Of a DNA stretch of 64,000 bases, positions 8,366 through 16,964 are shown one piece after another. Location of the stretch: assembly GCF_009733595.1 (NCBI RefSeq), contig NZ_WOFH01000012.1:62001-126000 (forward strand). Direction: 5' to 3'. This DNA is from Actinomadura litoris (GTDB lineage Bacteria; Actinomycetota; Actinomycetes; Streptosporangiales; Streptosporangiaceae). The translations under genes were made by a program, and so were the position numbers. The stretch's first letter is position 1. Every line of letters begins with the position of its first letter. The notes beneath the pieces were generated by a model. The model saw nothing but the letters and a program-made list of their open reading frames with translations, searched no databases and was not told where the DNA came from.

Positions 8366-9148
8366 TCAGCGTGCGCGCCGCGCGTGCGCGGCGCGGGCGA
8401 ACTGGTCGTCGAGGCTGCGGGGGAACGGCACCATCCGGTGCAGGTCCCGCCAGGGCGCGAACTGCCGGACGGCGTTGAACCCGGCCGCCGTGACGATCCG
8501 CGAGACGAGCGGGCCGGGCGGGCAGGCCGGGTAGATGTCCAGGTGCGCGACGCCGGGCGGCAGGCGGCGCGGACGGCGCGGCGAGACCAGCGTCATCGCC
8601 GGACGCCGGTTCTCCAGCCCGGCCATCTCCCGCGCGTAGGAGACGAGGTCCTGGACCTCCGCCTCCGGCCCGCCGTGGACGATCAGCCAGCCCTCCACGT
8701 CCACCGGCTCGGACGGCGGGTCGGTCAGCGTCAGCGGCGCGACCTCGTCCGAGACGGCCCGAAGGTGGGCCTCGTGCTCCGCCTCCAGCGGCTCCAGCAC
8801 GTAGGTCCGGTGGAAGCGGGGCGGTGCGGCGGGCAGCCGCTCCCGGTAGGCGTCCCAGCGGAGCCGGCGCGCGAGGTGCGTGGCACGGACCCCCTCCGGG
8901 AGCCGCAGCTCGCCCTTGAGGCCGGCCGGGAAAGCGTCGACGACCAGCTCGCCCGCGTCGAGGCCGCCGAGCCCGTCGAGCCCGTCGAGTGACCCGCGCA
9001 CCGTCCAGCCGCCCGCGATCCGGGGGTCGGCGGCATGCGGCGAGTCCGTCACCACGGTGATCTCGCCGTCCCACGCCAGCGTGTGCGCGGCGGCGCGCAA
9101 CCGCGTCAGGTGGCCGAGCCCGTCCCCCCGCGCGTAGCAGACGATCAA
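8366..9148 (-). CDS. MurG-like glycosyltransferase-family protein (TTG start)
   Basis: 260-aa protein beginning with the glycosyltransferase-B-type motif YARGDGLGHLTRL. The family's usual donor-site GFN/AGG region appears near the C-terminus as TAAGFNAVRQFAPW. It is short for a complete GT-B enzyme (usually 350-400 aa), so it may be a reduced or single-lobe form. The start is read as TTG at 9148, preceded by GGGAGG and overlapping the stop of the upstream GT4 gene as TTGA; no ATG or GTG fits the conserved N-terminus. It is the last gene of the six-gene glycan operon. The acceptor and donor sugars are unknown. Confidence 0.75.
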   Translation of the reverse strand: MIVCYARGDGLGHLTRLRAAAHTLAWDGEITVVTDSPHAADPRIAGGWTVRGSLDGLDGLGGLDAGELVVDAFPAGLKGELRLPEGVRATHLARRLRWDAYRERLPAAPPRFHRTYVLEPLEAEHEAHLRAVSDEVAPLTLTDPPSEPVDVEGWLIVHGGPEAEVQDLVSYAREMAGLENRRPAMTLVSPRRPRRLPPGVAHLDIYPACPPGPLVSRIVTAAGFNAVRQFAPWRDLHRMVPFPRSLDDQFARAAHARRAR

Positions 9149-10293
9149 CGAACCTCCCGGAGCACCGCCAGGTACCCGGCGGTCTCCTTGGCGGGGGTGA
9201 AGTCGCGGCGGATCCGCTCCGCGCCCGCCGCGCCGAGCCTCGCCAGCTCCCCGGTGTCGGCCCGCGCGGCGCGGTCGATCGCCGCGCGGCAGGCGTGCGC
9301 GTCGCCCGCCGGGAACGTGTAGCCGATCGCGTCGTCGGCGACGTCGGCGAGGCCGCCCGCGTCCGAGGCCAGCAGCGGGATGCCGAGCGCCGCCGCCTCC
9401 AGCGCCACGTTCGGCATCCCGTCGTAGAAGGACGGCAGCGCCACCAGGTCGCAGCTCGCGTACACGCCGGGCAGGTCGTAGCGTTCGAGGAAGGGCAGGA
9501 ACGAGTGCGGGACGGTGTCCTTGCGCTCGGTCAGCCACCGCGTGACGACGTCCTCGACCTCGCCGACCAGCAGCAGGTGGAAGGCGCCCGAATGGCCGGA
9601 CGCGGCGAGCGCGTCCAGCAGGAAACCCACGCCCTTCTTGTTCTTGAGCTGGCCGATGACGCCGATCGTGCGGCGCCCCCGCTCGACGTTCTCGGCGCGC
9701 CAGGCGATGCCGCGCGCCCGCTCGGACGGCAGCACCCGCCACTGCGCGGTGTCCACGCTGTTGGCCACGAACGTGACCGGCGCGTCCGGCGCCAGCGCCG
9801 CCACCAGCGGCGCGTGCGAGCGGGCGACGACGCACACGCGGGCCGAGGAGCGCAGCGCGTCGGCGAGCACCCCGCGCCGCCGCAGCGAGAACACCCCGAC
9901 GTCGATGTCGTTGCCGCGCAGCAGCGTGATGAGCGGCGCGTCCAGCAGCCGGGCGAGGACGGGCGCCGCGAGCATCGAGTACGTGCCGCCGAACCCGGCG
10001 ACGTGGGTGTAGGCGCCGGTGAGGCCCTCGGCCGTGAGCGTCGTCCAGAGGCGGCGGAGCGCGTGCTCGGGGTCCTCGCCGAGCGGCGCGGTCAGCAGCC
10101 GCCCGCCGTTCTCCCGCGCCACCGCCCAGGGGCGCTCGCGCCGCGTCAGGCAGGCCACGTCCACCTCGACCCCCGCGGCGCGCAGCCCGCGGACGATCCG
10201 GTCGCAGGACTGCGCCATGCCGCCCTGGCTCGGCGGGTAGTGCTCGGTGACCCACAGGACGCGCACCGCCGCCGCCGTTCGCTCGTCCGCCAT
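9145..10293 (-). CDS. GT4 family glycosyltransferase
   Basis: 382-aa retaining glycosyltransferase of the GT-B fold, family 4 (Glycos_transf_1). The N-terminal acceptor lobe starts VLWVTEHYPPSQGGMAQ. The C-terminal nucleotide-sugar lobe has the conserved PSFYDGMPNVALEAAALGIPL, where the EX7E glutamates normally sit; the first is replaced by Asp here (DGMPNVALE), which is worth noting. The ATG overlaps the stop of the zinc-finger-like gene by one base (TGATG), and its own stop overlaps the TTG of the next gene. No membrane segments, so it is cytoplasmic or membrane-peripheral. Likely builds a surface glycan with its operon partners. Confidence 0.85.
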   Translation of the reverse strand: MADERTAAAVRVLWVTEHYPPSQGGMAQSCDRIVRGLRAAGVEVDVACLTRRERPWAVARENGGRLLTAPLGEDPEHALRRLWTTLTAEGLTGAYTHVAGFGGTYSMLAAPVLARLLDAPLITLLRGNDIDVGVFSLRRRGVLADALRSSARVCVVARSHAPLVAALAPDAPVTFVANSVDTAQWRVLPSERARGIAWRAENVERGRRTIGVIGQLKNKKGVGFLLDALAASGHSGAFHLLLVGEVEDVVTRWLTERKDTVPHSFLPFLERYDLPGVYASCDLVALPSFYDGMPNVALEAAALGIPLLASDAGGLADVADDAIGYTFPAGDAHACRAAIDRAARADTGELARLGAAGAERIRRDFTPAKETAGYLAVLREVR

Positions 10294-10655
10294 CAGCTGT
10301 CCACGAAGCCGGTGTCATGGCCCGGGTCGAAGTCGCCCTCGCCGTAGGAGTACCCGTCGCCGGGGTTGAACGCGCCGCGGTCGTACTCGTTGAACGAGGA
10401 GTACCAGGCGGGGTCGCTGTAGGCCCGCGAGCTGCTCTCGTAGTAGCGGCGCCGGTACCCGCTCGTCCAGGACGGGTCGTAGGGCCCGGCCTCCCCGCCG
10501 TACTCCTGCGCCGCCACGCATTCGGGGCAGTGCCCGCTCTGCCGCGCCGCGTGCCTGTCGCACACCGGCCGCGAGCACCGCGGGCAGGACGCGACGGCCG
10601 CGCGCCCGCAGTGGGCCAGCACGAAGAACCCCGTCGTGACGGTGCAGGGGGTCAT
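10293..10655 (-). CDS. Small cysteine-rich zinc-binding-type protein
   Basis: 120-aa unrecognised protein. The N-terminal 45 residues hold a cysteine/histidine cluster: HCGRAAVASCPRCSRPVCDRH, then HCPEC. This has the spacing of a small cross-brace or B-box-like zinc finger. The C-terminal 70 residues are Tyr/Ser/Gly/Asp-rich and look disordered. ATG overlaps the upstream stop as ATGA, with GAGGAGG six bases before it, so the gene is well supported although short. Sitting between glycosyltransferases in a coupled operon, it may be a scaffold or regulator of the glycan enzymes; that is inference. Confidence 0.75.
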   Translation of the reverse strand: MTPCTVTTGFFVLAHCGRAAVASCPRCSRPVCDRHAARQSGHCPECVAAQEYGGEAGPYDPSWTSGYRRRYYESSSRAYSDPAWYSSFNEYDRGAFNPGDGYSYGEGDFDPGHDTGFVDS

Positions 10656-11380
10656 GAGGTCCTCCTCTGGGCGGCCGGTGCCGTCCACCGGAACGGCTCG
10701 GTCGACAGCAGCAGGAGCCCCTCGGTCAGCTCGGCGCCGGTCCGCTCGCCGACGATCTTGGCGTCGGCGCGGATCACCACCCGCGCCCCGCCCTGCTTGA
10801 CCCGCACCCGGATCCAGCCGGGCGGCGGCGTCGCCGGGCGGTACACGGCCGCGCCCTTGGGCAGCCGCCGCACCACCCGGACCAGGTGCGTCGACCGCGT
10901 CTTCCCCTTCATCTTGACCTTGCCGCGCGGGTTGCGCTTCCTGACCAGCCGCTTGCGGACCCGCTCGGTGGCGGCCAGCTCCAGGACGCTGCCGTCCCGC
11001 AGCTCGGCCCGCATCCGCAGCCACGGGTCGGTGACCCACGTCTGCTTGACCGACAGGACCGGGCGCTGTGCGGGCAGGTCCACGGTGGGCCCGTGCTTGT
11101 CCTTGGCGTCCGTGCCGCGCAGGTCGGCGGCGACCGACAGCACGCCGTCCGGACGCATGTCCGCCGCCATGATCCGCAGCAGCGGCACCACGACCTCGCG
11201 GGTCCGCTCGGGCGGCGCCCACCTGCGCCGCCTCACGTGCTCGTGGTGGGTGGCGAGGCTCGCGATCAGCGGCTCCCACTCGTCCCGCCGCAGCGAGACC
11301 GCGAAGCCCCGCTCCAGCACGAGCGCCCGGTGCAGCGGATGGAACCGCTCGATCGCCGCGCGCTGCTTACGCCAGAACAT
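10652..11380 (-). CDS. Hypothetical protein of glycan operon
   Basis: 242-aa soluble protein that I do not recognise. The N-terminal third is helical and Arg/His-rich (MFWRKQR...FHPLHRALVLERGF). The rest looks like a beta-rich fold with a very basic loop RKRLVRKRNPRGKVKMKGK about two thirds along, which could contact nucleic acid or an anionic polymer. No signal peptide or membrane helix. It starts ten bases after the upstream GT4 stop and overlaps the zinc-finger-like gene as ATGA. It may be a partner of the small cysteine-rich protein, since the two are most tightly coupled. Confidence 0.75.
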   Translation of the reverse strand: MFWRKQRAAIERFHPLHRALVLERGFAVSLRRDEWEPLIASLATHHEHVRRRRWAPPERTREVVVPLLRIMAADMRPDGVLSVAADLRGTDAKDKHGPTVDLPAQRPVLSVKQTWVTDPWLRMRAELRDGSVLELAATERVRKRLVRKRNPRGKVKMKGKTRSTHLVRVVRRLPKGAAVYRPATPPPGWIRVRVKQGGARVVIRADAKIVGERTGAELTEGLLLLSTEPFRWTAPAAQRRTS

Positions 11381-11390
11381 GACGAACCAC

Positions 11391-12563
11391 CTACCGTTCC
11401 CCTCGCCGATCCGGCGCCGCGATCTCGCGGTAGACCTCGGCCAGCAGGGCGCGCGACCGCGCCCAGGTCAGCCCCTCCCCGACCCGCGCCCGGCCCCGCC
11501 GGCCCATCGCGGCGGCCTCCTCCGGGTACTCCAGCAGGATCCGGACGGCCCGGGCCAGCTCGGCCGGACGGTCCGCCGGGACGAGCCGCCCGTGCTCCCC
11601 GTCCGCCATCAGCTCGCGCACCGCCGGGAGGTCCGAGGCGACGACCGGCACGCCCGCCGCCATCGACTCGATCACCTTCAGCGGCGCGCAGCCCTGGTCG
11701 AGGTTGCGCGCGCACCCGGTCAGCGGCGCCACCGACGCCGCCGCGTGCGCGAGCCACGCCGCCACCTCGCGGTGCGGCAGCTCGAACCGCCACTCGGTCC
11801 GTCCGGCGACGCCGAGCCGCTCCGCCATCCGCCGCACCGGTTTCGCCCGCCGCTCCGGCACGGACGCGCACACCACCAGCCGCAGGTCCTCCAGGTCGGC
11901 GAGCCGGGCGAACGCGCGCATCAGCACGTCCAGGCCCTGCCACGGCTGGAGCGCGCCCACGTAGACGATGTAGCGCCCGGGGGCGTCCGCCGGCCTCGCC
12001 GCCGGCTCGGGCACCTCGGCGCCGTTCGGCACGAGCCGGATCCTGCCCTCGGGTATCCCGAGACCCCGCACGGCCGCGCCGATGATCCGCGACGGGACCA
12101 CCACCGCGTCGCAGCGCGCCAGGCAGTACCGCTCCAGCTCGCGGACCTTGCTGAGCGTCTCCCGCGACGCCCACGGCCAGGTGTGCGCCATCTCGATCGA
12201 CGGGAGCCCGTTGACCTCGTAGACGACGCGGTGGCGCCGCCCGTCCGCGACGGCGGGCAGCGCGCTCCACGGGTCCCGGACGTGGCAGACCTCCAGCGTC
12301 TCCCGGTGCGGCTCCAGATGGTCGGCCACCCACGCCGAGTACGCCTCGGCCCGGTCGATGAGGTTCGGCACCGCCGCGTCGAACCGCGCGATCTCCCGGT
12401 CACCCTCCCGCTGGTAGCGGGGCAGCCCGGGGTCGCCGAGGACGCCGAGCAGCCCGCCGCCGAAGCAGCCGAACAGCTCCTCGGCCATCTGCGCGATGTG
12501 CACCGCCGAGCCCTTGCTCGACGGGAAGCGGTCGAAGGCGAAGTACGCCGCGCGGTGCCTCAC
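11391..12563 (-). CDS. GT4 family glycosyltransferase
   Basis: 390-aa GT-B fold enzyme. The N-terminus AYFAFDRFPSSKGSAVHIAQMAE is the acceptor lobe with the usual glycine/serine donor loop. The C-terminal lobe has YVGALQPWQGLDVLMRAF and the donor site CAPLKVIESMAAGVPVVASDLPAVRELM, which is typical of GT4. The GTG start at 12563 overlaps the epimerase stop as GTGA. It is clearly a different paralogue from the other GT4 enzyme in the operon, so at least two different linkages are probably made. Confidence 0.87.
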   Translation of the reverse strand: MRHRAAYFAFDRFPSSKGSAVHIAQMAEELFGCFGGGLLGVLGDPGLPRYQREGDREIARFDAAVPNLIDRAEAYSAWVADHLEPHRETLEVCHVRDPWSALPAVADGRRHRVVYEVNGLPSIEMAHTWPWASRETLSKVRELERYCLARCDAVVVPSRIIGAAVRGLGIPEGRIRLVPNGAEVPEPAARPADAPGRYIVYVGALQPWQGLDVLMRAFARLADLEDLRLVVCASVPERRAKPVRRMAERLGVAGRTEWRFELPHREVAAWLAHAAASVAPLTGCARNLDQGCAPLKVIESMAAGVPVVASDLPAVRELMADGEHGRLVPADRPAELARAVRILLEYPEEAAAMGRRGRARVGEGLTWARSRALLAEVYREIAAPDRRGER

Positions 12564-13606
12564 ACCCGCACCTCCCGCGCCCGCAGCGCCCGGTGCCAGG
12601 CGATCTGGTCGGCGAGCCCTTCCGCCAGCCCGGTCCGGGCCGTCCAGCCGAGCAGCCGCTCGGCCCGCCCGGGATCGGCCCACGTGCGCGCCGCGTCCCC
12701 GGCCACCGGCGCCTCCCGCCGGATCTCCGGGCGCACCCCGAGCACCCCGGTCAGCATCCCGATCGCCGACCGCACCGCGACGGCCTCGGGGTGCCCGACG
12801 TTCACCGCGATCCCCGGCGGCAGGTCGGCCCCGGCCGCCGCGAGCGTCGCCGCCACCACGTCCTCGACGTGCGTGAACGACCGCGACCGGCGGCCGTCGC
12901 CGAACACCGGCAGCGGGCGCCCGTCCAGCGCCGCCTCCACGAACCGGTGGAAGGCCATGTCGGGCCGCTGCCGGGGCCCGTACACCGAGAAGTACCTGAG
13001 CAGGACGGTCCGCAGCCCGTCCCGCGCCGCGAGCCCCGCGAGCCGCTCGACCTCCACCTTGCTCACCGCGTAAGGGCTCGCCGGGTTCAGCGGGTCGTCC
13101 TCCCGGTGGGGCCGGTGCCCCGCCGACCCGTACACCGACGAGCTCGACGCCACGATCACGAGCGGCCGCGCCGGCCGCTTCCTGGTGGGGGTACGACCCC
13201 GTACACCCCTCGGACCAGACCGTTTCCCTGTGGGGGGACGATCCCCCACGCCCCGCAGAACAGAGCGTTCCATGCACGCCGCGAGCAGCCGCCCGGTCGC
13301 GAGGACGTTGTCGCGCTCGGCGGCGGCCCGCCCGGCGCCCCACGAGCTGCGCACCCCGGGCCGTCCCGCCAGGTGGACGACGACGTCGGCGGCGGCCACC
13401 GCGTCCAGCCCGTCCACCGCGAGGTCGACCTCCAGCCCGGTGACCCCGGGACGCGCGGTGACCTGCTCCCACGTGCGCCGCGCGAGCTCGGGCGCGGGCG
13501 AGCGCGCGAGCGCGTCCACGGCGAGCACCTCGTGCCCCGCGTCCGCGAACGCCTCCGCCACATGGCTGCCGACGAACCCCGCAGCCCCCGTCACCACGAC
13601 CCGCAC
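12560..13606 (-). CDS. NAD-dependent sugar epimerase/dehydratase with internal insert
   Basis: 348-aa extended short-chain dehydrogenase of the nucleotide-sugar epimerase family. NAD-binding TGAAGFVGSHVAEAF (GxxGxxG) is at residues 6-20. The catalytic Ser region is SSSSVYG and the active-site pair is YAVSK. It probably makes or modifies the sugar nucleotide used by the downstream glycosyltransferases. Oddity: between LLAACM and the SSSSVYG strand there is an extra basic segment made of two 15-residue repeats (RSVLRGVGDRPPTGK and RSGPRGVRGRTPTRK), encoded by a 90-bp tandem insert. Family members normally go straight from one helix to the strand here. First gene of the six-gene operon. Confidence 0.88.
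   Translation of the reverse strand: MRVVVTGAAGFVGSHVAEAFADAGHEVLAVDALARSPAPELARRTWEQVTARPGVTGLEVDLAVDGLDAVAAADVVVHLAGRPGVRSSWGAGRAAAERDNVLATGRLLAACMERSVLRGVGDRPPTGKRSGPRGVRGRTPTRKRPARPLVIVASSSSVYGSAGHRPHREDDPLNPASPYAVSKVEVERLAGLAARDGLRTVLLRYFSVYGPRQRPDMAFHRFVEAALDGRPLPVFGDGRRSRSFTHVEDVVAATLAAAGADLPPGIAVNVGHPEAVAVRSAIGMLTGVLGVRPEIRREAPVAGDAARTWADPGRAERLLGWTARTGLAEGLADQIAWHRALRAREVRV
13178..13267. repeat. In-frame tandem palindromic insert in epimerase gene
   Basis: Two 45-bp units in tandem (13178-13222 and 13223-13267), similar in sequence and both in frame. Unit 2 contains a perfect hairpin GTGGGGG-GACGAT-CCCCCAC. Unit 1 has a decayed version, GGGG-GTACGA-CCCC. This resembles palindromic repeat elements that settle inside coding genes without breaking the frame. 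Confidence 0.75.
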
Positions 13607-13712
13607 CCGGGCACCTTACACATCCCGCGCAACCCTTGAATACCCGCAGATCAGACCCAATCCCGCCGCCGACGCCCTTACCGACCGTCCGCACCCGTGC
13701 GCCGTGCGTGGG

Positions 13713-15356
13713 TCAGCGGGGGCGCGCCACCCGGGCCTCGGTCCAGACGGGGTCGGGGGACTCGCGGACGGAGCCGTCGGCGCCGAAGACCAGGAAGCGG
13801 TCGAAGGCGCGGGCGAACCAGCGGTCGTGGGTCACCGCGAGAACGGTGCCCTCGTAGGACTCCAGGCCCTCCTGGAGGGCTTCGGCGCTGGCCAGGTCCA
13901 GGTTGTCGGTCGGCTCGTCCAGCAGGAGGAGGGTGGCGCCGCCCAGCTCCAGCAGGAGGATCTGGAGGCGGGCCTGCTGGCCGCCCGACAGGGTCTCGAA
14001 CGGCTGCTCGGCGCAGTACTGGAGCTCGTAGCGGGCGAGCGCGTTCATGGCGTCGTTGCGCAGCCGCGCGTGCTCGGTCATGACGATCTCGCACGGGGTG
14101 CGTCCGGCCAGGTCCGGCCGGGCGTGGGTCTGCGCGAACAGGCCCGGGACGACACGGGCGCCCAGGCGGGCCACGCCGGTGTGCGCGACCGGGTCCACCG
14201 GTACCGCGCCCCGGGGGAGGGCGTCGGCGACGGCCGCCAGCAGGCGCAGGAAGTGCGACTTGCCCGAGCCGTTGGAGCCGAGGACCGCGACGCGCTCGCC
14301 GTACCAGACCTCGGCCGACAGCGGCCTCATCAGCCCGGTCAGCTCCATGTCCTCGCAGATCACCGCGCGCTTGCCGGTGCGGCCGCCGCGCAGCCGCATC
14401 TTGATGCTCTGGTCGCGCGGCGGGACCTCGGGCGGCCCGGCCTCCTCGAACTTGCGCAGCCGGGTCTGGGCCGCCTGGTAGCGGGACGCGAGGCCGTCGT
14501 TGTAGGACGCCTTGTTCTTCAGCGTCAGCACGAGCTGCTTCAGCTTCGCGTGCTCCTCGTCCCAGCGGCGGCGCAGCTCCTCCAGGCGCTCGTTGCGGTC
14601 GCGGCGCGCCTCGGCGTAGGTCGCGAACCGGCCGCCGTGCACCCAGACCCGCCCGGCCTCCACCGTCACGATGCGCTCGGCGGCGCGGTCGAGCAGCTCG
14701 CGGTCGTGCGAGACCAGCAGCACGGTCTTGGGCGTCTCGCGCAGCCGCTCCTCCAGCCACTGCTTGCCCGGGACGTCGAGGTAGTTGTCGGGCTCGTCCA
14801 GCAGCAGCACCTCGTCGGGGCCGCGCAGCAGGGCCTCCAGGACGACCCGCTTCTGCTCGCCGCCCGACAGCGTCCGCACCTCCCGCCAGCGGCACCCGTC
14901 GTAGGGGACGCCGAGGGCCGCGACGCAGCACGCGTCCCACAGCACCTCGGCCTCGTAGCCGCCCGCGTCGCCCCACCCGGCGAGCGCCGTCGCGTAGCGG
15001 AGCTGGGTGGGCTCGTCGTCGCGCTCCATCATCGCAAGCTCGGCCGCCTCCACCGCCGCCGCGGCCTCCCGGACGCGGGGCGGCGCCGTCGACAGCAGCA
15101 GGTCGTGCACGGACGACCCGTCCCGCACGTTCCCCACGAACTGCCGCATCACGCCGAGGCCGCCGCTGTGCGCGACCGTCCCCTCCTGGGGCGCGAGGTC
15201 ACCGGCGATCAGCCGGAGGAGAGTCGTCTTCCCGGCGCCGTTAGGGCCGACGAGCGCCGCCGTGACGCCCTCGCCCACCCGGAACGACACGTCGTCCAGC
15301 AGGACGCGGCCGTCCGGCAGCGCATGGCCGACATGGCCGACCTCCACGTGCCCCAC
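13713..15356 (-). CDS. ABC-F family ATP-binding protein
   Basis: 547-aa soluble protein with two ABC ATPase domains and no membrane segments, which is the ABC-F layout of ribosome-associated translation factors and antibiotic-resistance proteins. Domain 1 has Walker A GPNGAGKTT, signature LSGGEQKR and Walker B LLLDEPDNYLD. An arginine/glutamate-rich linker of about 80 residues follows (the region where the P-site tRNA interaction motif sits). Domain 2 has GSNGSGKSH, LSGGQQAR and LLLDEPTDNLD. The GTG start at 15356 is set by AGGAGGAAAC directly upstream. It is divergent from proS. Whether it protects from a drug or acts as a housekeeping factor cannot be told. Confidence 0.9.
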   Translation of the reverse strand: MGHVEVGHVGHALPDGRVLLDDVSFRVGEGVTAALVGPNGAGKTTLLRLIAGDLAPQEGTVAHSGGLGVMRQFVGNVRDGSSVHDLLLSTAPPRVREAAAAVEAAELAMMERDDEPTQLRYATALAGWGDAGGYEAEVLWDACCVAALGVPYDGCRWREVRTLSGGEQKRVVLEALLRGPDEVLLLDEPDNYLDVPGKQWLEERLRETPKTVLLVSHDRELLDRAAERIVTVEAGRVWVHGGRFATYAEARRDRNERLEELRRRWDEEHAKLKQLVLTLKNKASYNDGLASRYQAAQTRLRKFEEAGPPEVPPRDQSIKMRLRGGRTGKRAVICEDMELTGLMRPLSAEVWYGERVAVLGSNGSGKSHFLRLLAAVADALPRGAVPVDPVAHTGVARLGARVVPGLFAQTHARPDLAGRTPCEIVMTEHARLRNDAMNALARYELQYCAEQPFETLSGGQQARLQILLLELGGATLLLLDEPTDNLDLASAEALQEGLESYEGTVLAVTHDRWFARAFDRFLVFGADGSVRESPDPVWTEARVARPR

Positions 15357-15502
15357 GTTTCCTCCTGCCGCCTTGGACCGACCTGAACCGACCGACGCCG
15401 GCCATCGAGTCTCGGCAACGCGGCGTGACCCCGTCAAACGAGTTTCGCCCCGTGCCGGGCGGCCATAGGGCCAATGCGTTATTACGGGGTGCCGCCAGTC
15501 AG

Positions 15503-15516
15503 TACCCTGACTTCCG
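15503..15516 (+). promoter_or_regulatory. -10 box for a probable leaderless proS transcript
   Basis: TACCCT at 15503-15508 fits TANNNT and lies seven bases before the GTG at 15516, the distance expected if transcription starts at the start codon. No ribosome-binding sequence precedes the GTG, which supports a leaderless mRNA. Confidence 0.5.
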
Positions 15517-16964
15517 TGAGTCGAGAAGGTGTGACACCGCAGAGCGAGGATTTCTCCGCCTGGTACAACGAGCTGGTCGTGCGCGCCCAGCTCGTCGACC
15601 GCGGCCCGGTTCGCGGCACGATGGTCATCCGACCGTACGGGTACCGGGTCTGGGAGCTGCTCCAGGCCGACCTGGACCGGCGGATCAAGGACGCCGGGCA
15701 CGACAACGCGTCCTTCCCGCTGTTCATCCCGGAGTCCTACCTCAAGCGCGAGGCCGAGCACGTCGAGGGCTTCTCCCCGGAGCTCGCGGTCGTGACCGTC
15801 GCGGGCGGCAAGGAGCTGGAGGAGCCGCTGGTCGTGCGGCCCACCTCCGAGACCGTCATCGGCGAGTACATGGCCAAGTGGATCGACTCGCACCGCGACC
15901 TTCCGCTGCTGCTCAACCAGTGGGCGAACGTCGTCCGCTGGGAGATGCGCCCCCGCATGTTCCTGCGCACCACCGAGTTCCTCTGGCAGGAGGGGCACAC
16001 CGCGCACAACGGCGAGGACGACGCGATGCGCGAGACGATGTGGGCGCTGGACGCCTACGCGGGGGTGTCGCGCGAGCTGGCCGCGATCCCCGTGGTCGTG
16101 GGGGAGAAGACGCCCGGCGAGCGGTTCGCCGGGGCGGTCCGCACCTACACGATCGAGGGCATGATGCGGGACGGGCGGGCCCTCCAGTGCGGCACCTCCC
16201 ACTACCTCGGCACGAACTTCGCCAAGGCGTTCGACATCTCCTACCAGGACGAGGACGGGCAGGTCCAGCTCGCCCACACCACCTCCTGGGGCATGACCAC
16301 CCGTATGATCGGCGCCGTCGTCATGACGCACGGCGACGAGAAGGGGCTCGTGCTGCCGCCCCGGCTGGCCCCCTACCAGGTCGTGATCGTCCCGATCGGG
16401 CGCAAGGAGCAGGGCGAGCAGGCCGCCGCCGAGGCGCGCCGGCTGGGCGCGGCGATCAAGTCGATGGGCATCCGCGTCCACGTGGACGACAACCGCCCGC
16501 AGCTCTCGCCCGGGTTCAAGTTCAACGAGTGGGAGATGCGCGGCGTCCCCGTCCGGATCGAGCTGGGCAAGCGCGACATCGAGGCCGGCGTCGCGACGCT
16601 CGCCCGGCGGCTGCCGACCGTCGAGGGGCAGGGCAAGGAGCAGATCCCGCTGGAGAAGGTGCCCGAGGTGCTGCCCGGCATCCTCGCCGAGTTCCAGTCG
16701 TTCCTGGTCGCGCGGGCGGAGGCGTTCCGCGAGGAGCACACCGCCGAGGTCGGGGCCTGGGAGGAGTTCGGCGCGCAGGTCGAGGGCGGCTGGGCCCGCG
16801 CGTTCCACTGCGGCCGCACCGCCTGCGAGGATGACATCAAGGCCGAGACGGCCGCGACGCCCCGCGTGATCCCGGCGAACGCCCCTGAGGAGACGGGCGC
16901 GTGCGTGCGGTGCGGCGAGCCGTCCGCCTACGGCAAGCGCGTCATCTTCGGCAAGGCCTACTGA
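15516..16964 (+). CDS. proS: Prolyl-tRNA synthetase, eukaryote/archaeal type
   Basis: 482-aa class II aminoacyl-tRNA synthetase that charges tRNA-Pro. The N-terminus TPQSEDFSAWYNELVVRAQL and RGTMVIRPYGY mark the short ProS type 3 (eukaryote/archaeal-like) form, without the large editing insertion of the bacterial type. Motif 2 is seen at RWEMRPRMFLRTTEFLWQEGHTAH and motif 3 near the QLSPGFKFNEWEMRGVPVRIELG stretch with the anticodon-binding domain. The C-terminal domain carries CGRTACEDD and CVRCGE cysteines (probable zinc site) and ends in Tyr, as type 3 enzymes do. The GTG at 15516 is preferred over an ATG at 15474 because it fits the family N-terminus and a leaderless promoter. Confidence 0.93.
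   Translation: MSREGVTPQSEDFSAWYNELVVRAQLVDRGPVRGTMVIRPYGYRVWELLQADLDRRIKDAGHDNASFPLFIPESYLKREAEHVEGFSPELAVVTVAGGKELEEPLVVRPTSETVIGEYMAKWIDSHRDLPLLLNQWANVVRWEMRPRMFLRTTEFLWQEGHTAHNGEDDAMRETMWALDAYAGVSRELAAIPVVVGEKTPGERFAGAVRTYTIEGMMRDGRALQCGTSHYLGTNFAKAFDISYQDEDGQVQLAHTTSWGMTTRMIGAVVMTHGDEKGLVLPPRLAPYQVVIVPIGRKEQGEQAAAEARRLGAAIKSMGIRVHVDDNRPQLSPGFKFNEWEMRGVPVRIELGKRDIEAGVATLARRLPTVEGQGKEQIPLEKVPEVLPGILAEFQSFLVARAEAFREEHTAEVGAWEEFGAQVEGGWARAFHCGRTACEDDIKAETAATPRVIPANAPEETGACVRCGEPSAYGKRVIFGKAY

Noticed and set aside
12564..13694. Extension of the second GT4 frame upstream
   Set aside because: This part overlaps the epimerase in another frame; the GTGA junction at 12560-12563 gives a clear start.
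15357..16808. Extension of the ABC-F frame through proS
   Set aside because: The true ABC-F start is fixed by AGGAGGAAAC before GTG at 15356; the rest lies antisense to proS.
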